Position numbers and translations under genes: made by a program
Source of the DNA: Rhinopithecus roxellana
Taxonomy: Eukaryota; Chordata; Mammalia; Primates; Cercopithecidae
Assembly: GCF_007565055.1 (NCBI RefSeq)
Contig: NC_044567.1
Span: 44,505,980 to 44,569,979 of the forward strand
Direction: 5' to 3'
DNA length: 64,000 nt
Shown here: piece after piece, positions 43,935-54,889 of the stretch
Numbering within the stretch: the first letter of the stretch is position 1
Layout: every line of letters starts with the position of its first letter
Notes under the pieces: model-generated
Database searches by the model: none
What the model was told of the DNA's origin: nothing
The model's input: the letters and a program-made list of their open reading frames with translations, nothing else

Positions 43935-44225
43935 GGCCAGGCACGATGGTTCACGCCTGTAATCCCAGCACTTTGGGAGGCTGAGGCAGGCAGATCAAAA
44001 GGTCAAGAAATTGAGACCATCCTGGCCAACATGGTGAAACCCCATCTCTACTAAAAATACAAAAATTAGCTGGGTGTGGTGGCTCATGCCTGTAGTCCCA
44101 GCTACTCGGGAGGCTGAGGCAAGAGAATCACTTGACCATGGGAGGTGGAGGTCGCAGTGAGCCAAGATCACGCCACTGCACTCCAGCCTGGTGACAGAGC
44201 AAGACTCTGTAAAACAAACAAACAA
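43935..44225 (+). mobile_element. Alu, plus strand
   Basis: 'ggccaggcacgatggttcacgcc' to a '(aaac)n' type tail. Confidence 0.93.
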
Positions 44226-44344
44226 AAAATAAGACTTGTTGGAGAGGAGTACAAGTTTGCTTGGATTAGACATAACTGGTGGACAGAAATGAATTCTAAC
44301 CTGAGATCCACAAGAGGGCTTCCTTCCATGGGTCATGGATTCTC

Positions 44345-45245
44345 AGAAATTCTTTGTAAATATTAAGCAAAAAGAACAAAGAGCTAAAAGCAGAACTACC
44401 ATTCAACCTAGCAATGCTATTACTGGGTACATTCCCAGAAAAATATAAATCGTTCTACCAAAAGATGCATGTACTTGTATGTTCATTGCAGCAGTATTCA
44501 CAGTAGCAAAGATGTGGAATCAACCTAGATGTCCATCAATGGTGGACTGGATAAAGAAATGTGATACGTATACACCATAGAATACCACGCAGCCATGAAA
44601 AAGAATGAAATCATGTCCTTGGCAGCAATGTGGACTCAGCTGCAGTTCATTATCCTAAGCAAATAAGCATAGAAACAGAAAACCAAATACCACGTGTTTT
44701 CACTTATAAGTGGGAGCTAAACATTGAGTGCGTAGGGACACAAAGAGGGGAACGATAGACACTGGGGCCTACTTGAGGGCGGAGGGTGGGAGGTGGGCGA
44801 GGGTTAAGAAACTACCAGTCAGGTACTATACTTGCTATCTATCTTGGTGATGAAATCATTTGCATACCAAACTCCAGCGACTTGCAACTTACCCATGTAA
44901 TAAAACTGTACATGGGAGGCCAAGGCAGGCAGATCACGAGATCAGGAATTCGAGAACAGCCTGACCAACATGGTGAAACCCCGTCTTTGCTAAAAAATAC
45001 ACAAAATTAGCCAGGGGTGATGGCGCACACCTGTAATCCCAGCCACTCAGGAGGCTGAGGCAGGAGAATCACTTGAACCCGGGAGGTGGAGGTTGCAATG
45101 AGCTGAGATGGCACCACTGCACTCCAGCCTGGGGGACAGAGCGAGACTCCATCTCAAAAAACAAAAACAAAAGTGAAACAAAACAAAATGAAAAAAAGTG
45201 TACGTAAACCTCCTGAACTGAAAATAAAAGTTAAAAAAAAGAAAA
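44345..45245 (+). mobile_element. L1 3' end (primate L1P type), forward
   Basis: 'aactaccattcaacctagcaatgc', 'cccagaaaaatataaatcg', 'gtgatacgtatacaccatagaatacc', 'cttataagtgggagctaaacattgag', 'cccatgtaataaaactgtacatg', and after the Alu 'cctcctgaactgaaaataaaagtt'. This is ORF2's tail, the 3' UTR and the A-rich end of a relatively young L1. Confidence 0.92.
44913..45170 (+). mobile_element. 5'-truncated Alu inside the L1 3' end
   Basis: Starts mid-left-arm at 'gggaggccaaggcagg'. 'actgtacatg' before and 'agtgtacgt' after are the probable target-site duplication. Confidence 0.9.
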
Positions 45246-45260
45246 AAAATTACAAAATGG

Positions 45261-45280
45261 TGTGTGTGTGTGTGTGTGTA
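45261..45280 (+). repeat. Short (GT)n microsatellite
   Basis: Ten GT units just past the L1 A-rich end. Confidence 0.9.
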
Positions 45281-45504
45281 GGGGTGGATCTGAATGGCAC
45301 ACAAGAGGCATTCTAAAAGATCTGAGAGAACAGCTTTCCAGGTAGAAGGCACAGAGCAAAGGACCCGCACTGATGATGAATTGGTGACTCCAGGACAGTA
45401 AAGTCAGCGTATAGACACTTAGAACTCAAGGCCTGGTCCACGGACCAGCAGCATTGGCATCCCTTTGGGGAGTGGTTACACAGGCAAATGTCCTGGTTCC
45501 ATCT

Positions 45505-45779
45505 TTTTTTTTTTTTTTTTTTTTTTTTTTTGAGACAGAGTCTTGCTCTGTTGTCCAGGCTGGAGTGCAGTGGCACGATCTTGGCTCACTGCAACCTCCA
45601 CCTTCCAGGTTCAAGCAATACTCCTGCCTCAGCCTCCCAAATAGCTGGGACTACAGGCACCCGCCGCCACACCCGGCTATTTTTTTGTATTTTTAGTAGA
45701 GACCGGGTTTCACTGTGTTAACCAAGATGGTTTCTATCTCCTGACCTCGGGATCCGCCCGCCTCGGCCTCCCAGAGTGC
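45505..45779 (-). mobile_element. Alu, minus strand, in the tail of its neighbour
   Basis: 27-base T-run, antisense Alu, stops at 'cccagagtgcc' (5' truncated). It is joined directly to the T-run of the next Alu, so it probably inserted in that element's A-tail. Confidence 0.93.
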
Positions 45780-45780
45780 C

Positions 45781-46075
45781 ATTTTTTTTTTTTTTTTGAG
45801 ACAGAGTCTCGCTGTGTTGCCCAGACTGAAGTGCAGTGGTGTGATCTCGGCTTACAGCAACCTCCGCCTTCTGGGTTCAAGCAATTCTGCTTCAGCCTTC
45901 CGAATAGCTGGGATTACAGGCACCTGCCACCACACCTGGCTAATTTTTGTATTTTTGGTAGAGACAGGGTTTCACCATGTTGGCCAGGCTGGTCTTGAAC
46001 TCCTGATCTCAGGTGATCCGCCCACCTTGGCCTCCCAAAGTGCTGGCATTACAGGCGTGAGCCACCGTGCCCAGC
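45781..46075 (-). mobile_element. Alu, minus strand, host of the preceding Alu
   Basis: Complete antisense Alu ending 'gtgcccagcc'. The pair shares one outer target-site duplication: 'tgtcctggttccatctt' (45488-45504) and 'cgtcctggtcccatctt' (46076-46092). Confidence 0.93.
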
Positions 46076-46259
46076 CGTCCTGGTCCCATCTTACACCCAT
46101 TAAATCAGAAACTCCAGAGACAAGAGTCCAGGGAGACGCTTTTTGTGCAATGATCACTTTTTTTTTTTCAAATATCACACAGAAAAGACGAGAACGTACA
46201 GCACAAAAACCTTCCGTTTTCTTGAAGCATTGGAGAGCAAAGTGCTGATTGGAAGCCCT

Positions 46260-47215
46260 ATCACCGTCTAATATTTCAGTGAATCTTTTCTATAAATAAG
46301 GGCCTTCTACACAATCACAATGCAAGCATCAAAATCAGGAGATTAACAATGTCACATGGATGCAGCTAATCCTCAGAGCCCATTCCACTTTCTCCAGTTG
46401 TTCCTCTAATGTGTTTTATAGCAGCAAGATCCATTACAGAATCGTGTTGCATTTAGTTCTCATGTCCCGTTACTCTCTTTTCATCTGGAGAAGTTCCTCA
46501 GTTTTTCCTTGACTCTAAAGACCTTGACACGTCTGAAGATTACAGGACAGTTATTTTGGGTCTGTCTGACGCTTCCTCATGATTAGATCCCGTTTATGGA
46601 TCATTGGCAGAAATAGCTCAGAAATGACGCTGCATTCTTCCCTTGACGTCCTATCCAGGGACACGTGATGTTAATTTGCCCCATTACTGGAGATGCTCAC
46701 GCTGATCACTTAATTAAGTTGCTGTCTGCCAGACTTCTTCACTATAAAGCTACTTTTTCCTCTTTGTAATGAATACGTGTTTTGCAGAGAGGCACTTTGA
46801 AATTACATAATTATCATATTTCTCACTACATTTTCAATTTATTTGCTTATTTGTTTCTATCTGCTTGGGTGCGTGGTTTCCAATCCTATTCAATGGGCCA
46901 TAGTCTGCCACTATCATTGTCTACTTTGGTACTTGAATTGTCTCATAAACCACCAATGGGAGCTCCTTCAAGCTGCCCTTTGTGCCCCGTGACATGTACC
47001 CACCATTCTTGGAGCACTTCCTTGCTTTTTGGCACAATAAGATCTTCCAGGTTCCTCCTGTAATTTCCCAGTCTTGGAATCCACCATTTCTTCAAGAAAC
47101 CCTTTTTCTTGTTAGTGGAAAATGCCATTTAGATCTAGGTGCTGGACAGGTTCATTGCTATGACAGTGTTGCTGCATTCAGGTTTTCTCAGAGCACAGAG
47201 CTAAGAAACGTGTAA
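46260..47215. mobile_element. Old L1M-type fragment
   Basis: 'tccagttgttcctctaatgtg', 'agaagttcctcagtttttccttgac', 'cctcatgattagatcccg', 'gctgtctgccagacttcttcac', 'ctttttggcacaataagatcttccagg' recur in this order in many mammalian L1M 3' regions. I am not sure of its orientation. Confidence 0.55.
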
Positions 47216-47385
47216 TATATATATACACATGGCATTTATACCTATTTCCATATCTACCTCTAAACATTAAAAACCATGCGTTTGCCTTGATACATCCAAT
47301 TCCAATTCAGCATCACAAGGTTCATTCCAGTCTTCTTCTCCCTTTTGATGTTCATAACTCCCTTCCTTAATAATAACAATTCTGG

Positions 47386-48180
47386 TGTATTGGTTTCCTA
47401 GGGCTACTATAAAATAAAACAGTGCCACAAACTGGATAGCTTAAACAACAGAAATACAACGTATTGCCTCATAGTTCTGGATGGAGGCAAGGTGTCCAAG
47501 ATCAAGCTGTTGGCAGGGTTGGTCCCTTCTCTTAACATGAGAGAGAATCTACTCCCTGCCTTTACCCTAGCTTCTGGTGACTGCTGGTAATTTTTGCCAT
47601 TTCTTGGCTTGTAGACACATCATTGCAATCTCTGTCTTCATTTTCACCTGGACACTTTACTGTGTGACTGTCTCTGTGTCCAACTTTGCCCTTTTAATAA
47701 GGATATCAGTCATATCGGATTAGAGGCCCACTCCACTCTGGTACAACTTCACCTTAACTATTGATAATTGCATCTTCAGGCCGGGTGTGGTGGCTCACGC
47801 CTGTAATCCCAGCACTTTGGGAAACCGAGTCGGGTGGATCACGAGGTCAAGAGATTGAGACCATCCTGGCCAACATGGTGAAACCCCGGTCTCTACTAAA
47901 AATACAAAAAATTAGGTGGGTGTGGTGGCACGCACCTGTAGTCCCAGCTACTCGGGAAGCTGAGGCAGGAAAATCGCTTCAACCTGGGAGGCAGAGGTTG
48001 CAGTGAGCTGAGATCACACCACTGCACTCTAGCCTGGTGACAGAGCGAGACTGTCTCAAAACAAAACAAAAAAAATGCATCTTCAATGATTCTGTTTCCA
48101 AGTAAGGCTCCATTTTGTGGTCCTGGGGTTTAGAATTTTAACATATAATTTTTCAGAAGGATGCAATTCCACCTATAACA
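47386..48180 (-). repeat. MLT1-type LTR, reverse, split by an Alu
   Basis: 'tgtattggtttcctagggctactat', 'ggatagcttaaacaacagaaa', 'ttggcttgtagacac', 'aaggatatcagtcatatcggattag', then after the Alu 'tctgtttccaagtaaggctcc' and 'caattccacctataaca'. Full-length apart from the Alu. Confidence 0.88.
47779..48074 (+). mobile_element. Alu, plus strand, inside MLT1
   Basis: 'ggccgggtgtggtggctc' to an '(aaaac)n' tail. Target-site duplication 'tgcatcttca' at 47769-47778 and 48076-48085. Confidence 0.95.
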
Positions 48181-48803
48181 CCAGGATTCTGTTACCCTTA
48201 GTGTTTGCTGACCAATCTTCCTCAGTGTGACCGAACTTCCATCTCACTGCCTCCTTCTTCCCTGCTCGGGACTCTTTTCCTGCTTGGGCGTTGACCCTGT
48301 GTGGATGCTGTTCTTTCCCTACTTGAGCTCTGACACCTCCGCCAGTCACTCATCTGCAGGGAGGACCTTCTCTCTCACTTGAGCTTGGGCTCCCCAAACA
48401 GAGCTGCCCCCATCACAGAACTCAGAATCTGACATGTGTCAGGCCACTCACCCCTGGTAGGAATGTCCTTCTCAGCCAGTCTGGTGCTGTCCCCCTGCAG
48501 TGGCACCCTCCTCCCCTTGCGTGGGTGCTGACATTCCACACTGTCTTCCTTCCACCACATGGATGCCCTCCTCACTCTGTTGACGCTCTGATACCCTTTG
48601 TTGGGGAGCCTCCCAGGGCCATCACTGTCCTGGCCCCAGCTCTGGACCATGATGGCTGCCCTCCCTCCACTGCAGAGGCCTCCCTTCCTGTGCTACACCT
48701 AATGGCTTTAGGACTGAATGTCAGGAAGGAAGGGCATAGAAGAAGGCAGATGAAGGGGAAGATGAGGAGCAGGAAGAATAGGAATTCGTGCTTCAACAAA
48801 CTC
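48181..48803. other. No recognised element
   Basis: C/T-rich sequence with repeating 'gatgccctcctc'-like phrases, perhaps an unnamed LTR. Frames at 48375-48812 are unsupported. Confidence 0.4.
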
Positions 48804-48816
48804 TCCGGATAATTCT

Positions 48817-49111
48817 TTTTTTTTTTTTTTGAGATGGAGTCTTGCTCTGTCGCCAGGCTGGAGTGCAGTGACGCGATCTCGGCTCACTGCAAGCTCTGCC
48901 TCCCGGGTTCACGCCGTTCTCCTGCCTCAGTCTCTCGAGTAGCGGGGACTACAGGCGCCCGCCACCGCGCCCGGCTGATTTTTTGTATTTTTTAGTAGAG
49001 ACAGGGTTTCACCGTGTTAGCCAGGATGGTCTCGATCTCCTGACCTTGTGATCCGCCCGCCTCGGCCTCCCAAAGTGCTGGGATTACATGTGTGAGCCAC
49101 CGCACCCGGCT
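48817..49111 (-). mobile_element. Alu (Y-like), minus strand
   Basis: Antisense Alu ending 'cgcacccggc'. Target-site duplication 'ccggataattctt' / 'ctggataattctt'. Confidence 0.94.
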
Positions 49112-49243
49112 TCTGGATAATTCTTACGCAGGTTAAAGCCCCCAGCCTGGTGGCCAGTGGGCAGGGGGAGATAGCACAGGCTGGGGCTGGAGACTGGACA
49201 GGGGCCAGATCTTGGAGGGTCTTGTGGGCTTTAGTAAGGAGGC

Positions 49244-49574
49244 TCTATTTTATTTTATTTATTTTTATTTTTATTTTTATTTTTTTATTTTTGAGATGGA
49301 GTCTTGCTCTGTCGCCCAGGCTGGAGTGCAGCAGTGCGATCTCGGCTCACTGCAAGCTCTGCCTCCCTGGTTCACACCATTCTTCTGCCTCGGCCTCCTG
49401 AGTAGCTGGGACTACAAGCACCCACCACCACGCCTGGCTAATTTTCTGTATTTTTCGTAGAGATGGGGTTTCACCGTGTTGACCAGGATGGTCTTGATCT
49501 CCTGACCTTGTGATCCACCCACCTTGGCCTCCCAGAGTGCTGGGATTACAGGTGTGAGCCACCGCGCCCGGCCT
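49244..49574 (-). mobile_element. Alu, minus strand, with (TTTTA)n tail
   Basis: Tail made of 'ttttattttta' units (49246-49294); antisense body ending 'cgcgcccggcc', followed by more 'tattttatttt'. Confidence 0.93.
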
Positions 49575-49599
49575 ATTTTATTTTAGTTTTTTATTTTAT

Positions 49600-49965
49600 T
49601 TATTGTTTAAAGAGAGCTGACAAAAACAAGCTTATCTGGGGGAAGAGATGCCATCACGAACAATATGAATTAGCTTCAAGTCTCTTCTCCCAAAAACAGG
49701 AGTCGTCTGTTAACCAAGTGAATCGCCACCTCCTCCTCTCCATGGTTCTTCCCGTCAGCATTTAGCATGCCTAAGCCTCTCCATTCTAATGCCACAGAAG
49801 CGCTTTCTGATCAGTCTGTCTGCTTGCAGCTCTGACTCTCTCTCCCTGTCTTTCCTTTCCCAGCCATGTCTCTTGCAAGCATTTCTAGATTCTTCATTGT
49901 CGTGTCCTAAAATCCTATTCACATCTTGACCCTCGTGCAGTGTGGCTTCCATTTGGTTTTGTTTT
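49600..49965 (-). pseudogene. Possible retrocopy fragment of unknown gene
   Basis: On the minus strand this block has no repeat signature and ends in 'aacaataaataaaataaaa', that is AATAAA signals merging into an A-rich tail. 'tattttatt'-like sequence lies on both sides. It splits an older dispersed repeat, as an insertion would. A 65-codon minus frame (49755-49952) is rich in Glu, Arg and Lys. I do not recognise the parent. Part of it (49721-49818) recurs at 50623-50720. Confidence 0.35.
49721..49818 (+). repeat. 98-bp direct repeat, copy A
   Basis: Matches 50623-50720 at 91 of 98 positions with no gaps, in the same orientation, 902 bp apart. Sequence on both sides is unrelated. Confidence 0.9.
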
Positions 49966-50530
49966 TATTTTACATGCCCTGAGAATAAGGGTTTTAAGAA
50001 GATGAACATGACTTGAGTTATGTTTTGAAAAGATCCCTCTGGCTACTTTGCAGGGAATGGATTTGAAAAGCCAAGAGAGGAAGCAGGTTGCTCAGTAAGA
50101 GGCTGCCGCATCACCAGCTGAGAGAGGATGCTGGTGTGGACAGAGTGGCATCAGGGGACCTGGAGAAAAGGAGGCAGACTGGGGATATATTTGGAAGGCA
50201 GGGCTGTCAGGGCCTTCTGGGGTAGATGGAGGGATAAAGGAAGAAGAGCAGTCATAGATGACATGGGGGTCTTGGCCTGAAGAGTTGGGCAGATGGCAGT
50301 GGTAGGAGAGGACTCAAAGAGGAACAAATTTGGGGAAGGAGGTTTCTGGGAACTCTGTTTGGGTCATACTTTGAGACCCTTATCTAGGCAGGTTGGATGT
50401 ATTGAATTGGGGTTTAGAGAAGGGGTCAGGGCTGAAGATCGAAATCCACATGTTGAATTCAAAGTCATCAGCGGCTCCCTCCTGGGGGAGTCTCTACAAG
50501 TGTTAGTTTTGAAAAATGACTTCACTGCGA

Positions 50531-51059
50531 CACGGTAAGGGAGGCTGGCAACAAGGTCACGGGGAGTCATGGACACATTGGCTTCATGGCGGCCATCAGG
50601 GAGGGGCTGTCAGCCAGCTGCAAATCACCACCCCCTCCTCTCCATGGTTCTTCCCTTCAGCATTTAGCATGCCTAAGCCTCTCCATCCTAACGCCACGGA
50701 AGCGCTTTCTGATCACTCTGCCTTCTGCAGGCAGCTGCAGGTGGACAACTGCAGGTCACCACTCCCCTGCAGGTCATCACTGACCTGATGCTGACTTGCA
50801 GAATGGAAGAAGAGCTGACATCCTCGCATGGACTTGTCCTTAGGACAGCCACTCGAAGGTGGGACCACGGCCAGGCCCATCAGGCCAACCCCTAAATTGA
50901 AGAACAAAGTTTTCTCCAGCTTGATGGTAAGTTCAAGGCCTGACTTGGAGCCCCAGGCAGTTCCCGTCACTCTCCAGTTCACAGATTCTGCCATACCATG
51001 CCATTAGCAGCCACCTCCATAAGCACAGGGCACGTCAGAGTTTGCATATCATGCAGACA
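50531..51059. other. Unrecognised except for the 98-bp copy
   Basis: A local cluster of 'ctgcaggt' words (50738-50785) follows copy B. No gene supported. Confidence 0.45.
50623..50720 (+). repeat. 98-bp direct repeat, copy B
   Basis: Gap-free partner of 49721-49818, seven substitutions. It lacks the A-rich end and target-site duplication expected for a second retrotransposition. Confidence 0.9.
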
Positions 51060-51230
51060 TCCATGACCCCATCTAATCTTCACACCAGCTCTTGGAGGGT
51101 TGGAGAGATTTTTTAAAAGGCTTATTTTACAGATGAGGAAACTAAGGCTCAGAGGTTAAGCCATTTGTCCAGGATCACACATTCGGAACATAGTCGTGTC
51201 AGGACTTCAAACCAGGAGTGTCTGCTTCTA
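51060..51230 (-). repeat. MIR, reverse orientation
   Basis: 'cccatctaatcttcacaccagctc', 'ttacagatgaggaaactaaggctcagag', 'ccaggatcacaca'. Confidence 0.85.
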
Positions 51231-51429
51231 AAATCTTAAGAAACCCTCTGCCTCTATTAGAGTTCATGGCCAACTGCCTTGGTTGCTGCTAAGATGTGAG
51301 AGCTCTTTGCTGGCAGCGCTTCCTCAAGATGCCAACCAAGTGCTACTTTTTCCCCAGCCTCGGCTCCTCCCCTGAGAGATCGTACTCTTTTCTAACTACC
51401 TGGCTCACCTGCGGTTTCTTTGCTTCCCG

Positions 51430-51738
51430 GTTTTTTTGTTTGTTTGTTTTGTTTTTTTGAGATGGAGTCTCACTCTGTCGCCCAGTCTGGAGTGCAGCAG
51501 CATGATCTTGGCTCGCCGCAACCTCCACCTCCCAGGTTCAAGCAATTCTCCTGCCTCAGCCTCCCGAGTAGCTGGGATTACAGGCACCCGCCACCACGCC
51601 CAGCTAATTTTTGTATTTTTAGTAGAGATGAGGTTTCACCTTGTTGGCCAGGCTGGTCTGGAACTCCTCACCTCATGATCCACCTGCCTCGGTCTCCCAA
51701 AGTGCTAGGAATACAGGTGTGAGCCACCGTGCCTGGCC
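51430..51738 (-). mobile_element. Alu, minus strand
   Basis: Tail remodelled to 'tttgtttgtttt'; complete antisense body ending 'gtgcctggcc'. Confidence 0.93.
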
Positions 51739-52229
51739 CTTGGTCTGTCTTTAACCACTCTCTGCTGGTAAGAGCCGGATCGACCATTCCACAGCTTTGG
51801 CTAGTTCCTCACAATTTCTTCAGTCCCACCTCCCCAGGGCTTCCTGAGCACTCCGATCTCTCCACCTGACCTCTTCCAGGGAGGCCTCCCTGATTTCTCT
51901 GGCCTCCCTGCCCTTCTCCAGGAGTCTCCAGACTGCAGTAGCTCGGATCTCTTCTCCCTCATCTGTCGTGTGCCTGTGGCACATGTCACTCCACCAAGCC
52001 ATACAACATGGGATTATTCACACATGGTCCCATCCATAGTAACTCTTCCAACCACAGTTACCTCTATCTCAGCATCTTCAAGGTCCAATTCAACATCCCT
52101 CCTTAGCCCAGGAGAATAGATTCATCTTTCTCTGATTCAGCAGAAGCAAATCAATCAAGTATGGACTGTAAGTTGCAAACTCTCATGGGACCTCGAAATT
52201 CCCCTACTTCTACCTTCTATCTTATGCGA
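51739..52229. other. No recognised element
   Basis: C/T-rich unique-looking sequence. Minus frames at 51801-52002 are unsupported. Confidence 0.45.
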
Positions 52230-52768
52230 TATTAAGCTTGTCCAACCTGAGGCCTGCAGCCCAGATGGCTTTGAATGTGGCCCAACACACATTTGTTGAC
52301 TCTCTTAAATCATTATGAGGTTTTTTATTTTTTGAGACAGAGTCTCGCACTGTCACCCGGGCTGGAGTACAGTGGCGTGATCTCGGCTCACTGCAACCTC
52401 CGCCTCCTGGGTTCAAGCGATTCTCCTGCCTCAGCCTCCCAAGTAGCTGGGATTACAGGCGCCGGCCACCAGGCCCAGCTAATATTTTTGTATTTTTACA
52501 AAATACAGAAATGGGGTTTCATCATGTTGGCCAGGCTGGTCTCGAACTCCTGACCTCGTGATTCGCCCTCCTTGGCCTCCCAAAGTGCTGAGATTACAGG
52601 CATGAGCCACTGCACCAGGCCCATCATGAGATTTTTTTTTTTTGTAATTTATGTTCTTTTGTGATTTATTTTTAGCTCATCAGCTATCGTTAGTGTTAAC
52701 GTATTACATTAATGATTCTTCTTACAGTGTGACCCTGGGAAGCCAAAAGACCAGACATCCCTCTGTTA
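52230..52768 (+). mobile_element. hAT-type DNA transposon relic, split by an Alu
   Basis: 'agcttgtccaacctgaggcc', 'ggctttgaatgtggcccaac', then after the Alu 'tagctcatcagctatcgttagtg', 'gtgtgaccctgggaagcc', ending 'ccagacatccctctg'. The ends are imperfect inverted repeats. Non-autonomous hAT-like; the exact name is uncertain. Confidence 0.65.
52319..52620 (-). mobile_element. Alu, minus strand, inside the hAT relic
   Basis: Antisense Alu ending 'caccaggcc'. 'atcattatgaggtttttt' and 'atcatgagatttttt' flank it. A small duplication 'tttttacaaaatacagaaatgggg' alters the linker region. Confidence 0.92.
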
Positions 52769-52848
52769 CACTTTCCACTCCAACATTCTGCCCAAGTCAA
52801 GCCTTTCCTGACACCTGGGGGCTCCCTAACTCTTAAGGGAAAGTCATT

Positions 52849-53146
52849 CCTTTTTTTTTTTTTTTGAGACGGAGTCTTGCTCTGTCGCCCAGGCTGGAGT
52901 GCAGTGGCCGGATCTCAGCTCACTGCAAGCTCCGCCTCCCGGGTTCACACCATTCTCCTGCCTCAGCCTCCCTAGTAGCTGGGACTACAGGCGCCCGCCA
53001 CCTCACCCGGCTAGTTTTTTGTATTTTTTAGTAGAGACGGGGTTTCACCGTGTTAGCCAGGATGGTCTCGATCTCCTGACCTCGTGATCTGTCCGTCTCG
53101 GCCTCCCAAAGTGCTGGGATTACAGGCTTGAGCCACCGCGCCCGGC
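52849..53146 (-). mobile_element. Young Alu, AluYRa-like, minus strand
   Basis: 'ggccggatctcagctc', 'cggctagttttttg' and 'acaggcttgagcc' are the antisense forms of variants I link to Old World monkey AluYRa. Target-site duplication 'agtcattcctt' (52842-52852, 53147-53157). Confidence 0.92.
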
Positions 53147-53149
53147 CAG

Positions 53150-53444
53150 TCATTCCTTCTTTGGACAGCTTTCCTGTAAACTTTTTCCTTTCCCCCCACC
53201 TCAGAATGCGCCTACCAGCAACAGCCTCCTCTCCCCACAGGCCACCTATAATGGGGCCAATCCTGCTTCAGGGCGGCATTCAGAGGTGGGAAGGCATGGT
53301 CCTGACCCCGAGCCTGCTCTTCTTCAGACCAAACAACTTTTCCACCCTGTATTTCAGCCCCCATCTGCTCCTCTGTCCTGGTCTCTCCCAAAAGGTGCCC
53401 CAGTGTCTTTTATCCTAGCAACTCTTCTTACCTTCCACACCTTA
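53150..53444. other. No recognised element
   Basis: Unique-looking; frames at 53128-53531 lack support. Confidence 0.45.
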
Positions 53445-53545
53445 ATGCAGATTCAGAAAAAATGCAGTAAGTCTTTACGGAGCACTATCTCTTTGCCAGG
53501 CACTGGCCTTGGAGTTGAGGATGCACAGTAAATTTAACAGACAGA
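53445..53545 (-). repeat. L2 fragment, reverse orientation
   Basis: 'gtctttacggagcactatctctttgccaggcactgg'. Confidence 0.65.
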
Positions 53546-53639
53546 AGTCCAGGTGAAGCACATCCTGGTGGCCAGCTGCAGCTACCATCACAGGAGTCTG
53601 CTCCCTAACTCGTGTTTTTGACAATCAGCCTCAAAATCA

Positions 53640-53715
53640 TGGTTATACACAAGTGCCAGGCACTGTGCTAGGCACTGGGGGTGCAAAGATAAACAGAATA
53701 TTGTTCCTGCCTTGA
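53640..53715 (-). repeat. L2 fragment, reverse orientation
   Basis: 'gtgccaggcactgtgctaggcactgggggtgcaaagataaac' is a strong antisense L2 tail match. Confidence 0.8.
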
Positions 53716-53799
53716 AAGCCCGTATCCCCATTGGCTTAAACAACCTGATTATGACATGTCTAGGTTGAATCTCTCAGTCTCTCTCTGTCTCTCTCTGTC

Positions 53800-53802
<3 letters not shown>

Positions 53803-53839
<37 letters not shown>
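53803..53839 (+). repeat. (CA)n microsatellite
   Basis: About 18 CA units, preceded by 'ctctctctgtctc' repeats (53771-53800). Explains the frame at 53756-54070. Confidence 0.95.
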
Positions 53840-53842
<3 letters not shown>

Positions 53843-54599
53843 TCAGTTGCAGGAAATCTACCAGCGTCCAGTCTATGTAGGCAAATTTGTGCAGATTTCA
53901 GGCATCAATGGCAACCTGAGAAACTTGCCTTCATCTCCCGTCACCTCCCCACACCCCCCACCCACTGCCCTTCCTCAGAAAATTCTGGGAGCCAGGTTCC
54001 TGGCAGCAGCCTCCAAGGGGGATGTAAGGACAGGCCTATTGAACTGTGTTGCTCTGGACTAGATAAATAGTTATCACCAGCCAACGTGGTTAAATAATCA
54101 TCAAACCACATAATTCAGAAACCATGCTCCTTGAGAGTTCTCCATTTAATGCCCGACAGAAAACGCTAATCCGCCGCACAAGACTGCGTTTTATTTTTCT
54201 AGACAGGAAGCATTTTCTTCAGTCCCATAATGACTTCCCTTGACATAATAATGAAGGAATGTGAATTTAAAACAGGCTGAGAGGCTGGGCGTTCTTTGTT
54301 ATCCGGGTGGGGAGGGCTGGTGGCTCGGAAATCGTCTGAGTAACTGCTGACTTGCTGGGCTGTGTCGTCATTGAATTCACTGCTTACCAAGACTGAAATT
54401 TACCAAATTAAATTTTAGTGAGTAATTTCTTTTCACATAAATGGCAGAAATTAAACCATTGTGGATGTGGTAGATAGGCCGTCACACGGAGCTGACATTA
54501 CATTGGGGAGTGCTGTGAAGTCAGGCAGGAGGAGATCAAGCCTTGGAGAGCAGGAAACCCCTCCTTGGACCGGGGGAGGGGCGATCCCGAGCCCCAAAA
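53840..54599. other. Repeat-free block, candidate conserved noncoding DNA
   Basis: 54060-54460 is AT-rich, free of any repeat signature and full of homeodomain-type words ('gttaaataatcatc', 'cataataatgaagg', 'aaattaaattttagtg'). No exon is evident. Confidence 0.35.
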
Positions 54600-54755
54600 T
54601 CAGGCAGGAGGGGTTCAAATCCTGGGTCTCCTATTTCCTATTGATGTGACCCAGGGGATCCTAATCTGCGAAATGGGCATGATTAGGGGCTATCTCAGGG
54701 ATGCAAAATGGATTATAAAAGCACTTGGTGATCAGTAAAGGTCTGCATACGTGTG
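54600..54755 (+). repeat. MIR, forward orientation
   Basis: 'aggggttcaaatcctggg', 'tctgcgaaatgggcatgattagg', 'aaaagcacttggtgatcagtaaagg'. Confidence 0.75.
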
Positions 54756-54889
54756 GGTGGTTATTATGTTATGTAGCTTCTAGCCCGAGGACGTTGAACT
54801 GAGAGAAAGCAGGAATAAGAAAGGAAGCTCCCTGGAGTACCCTACCTTTTGCAAAGAGGTAGGCAGCTAAAGTGAGCTACTTTCTTTCA

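Larger units (their letters stand above)
49130..50530 (+). repeat. Old dispersed repeat, interrupted
   Basis: 'ggagggtcttgtgggctttagtaagg' (49213-49238) and, after the insertions, 'gttatgttttgaaaagatccctctggctac', 'cagactggggatatatttgg', 'cagatggcagtggtagg' follow the order of a common mammalian repeat. I cannot name it with confidence. Confidence 0.45.
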
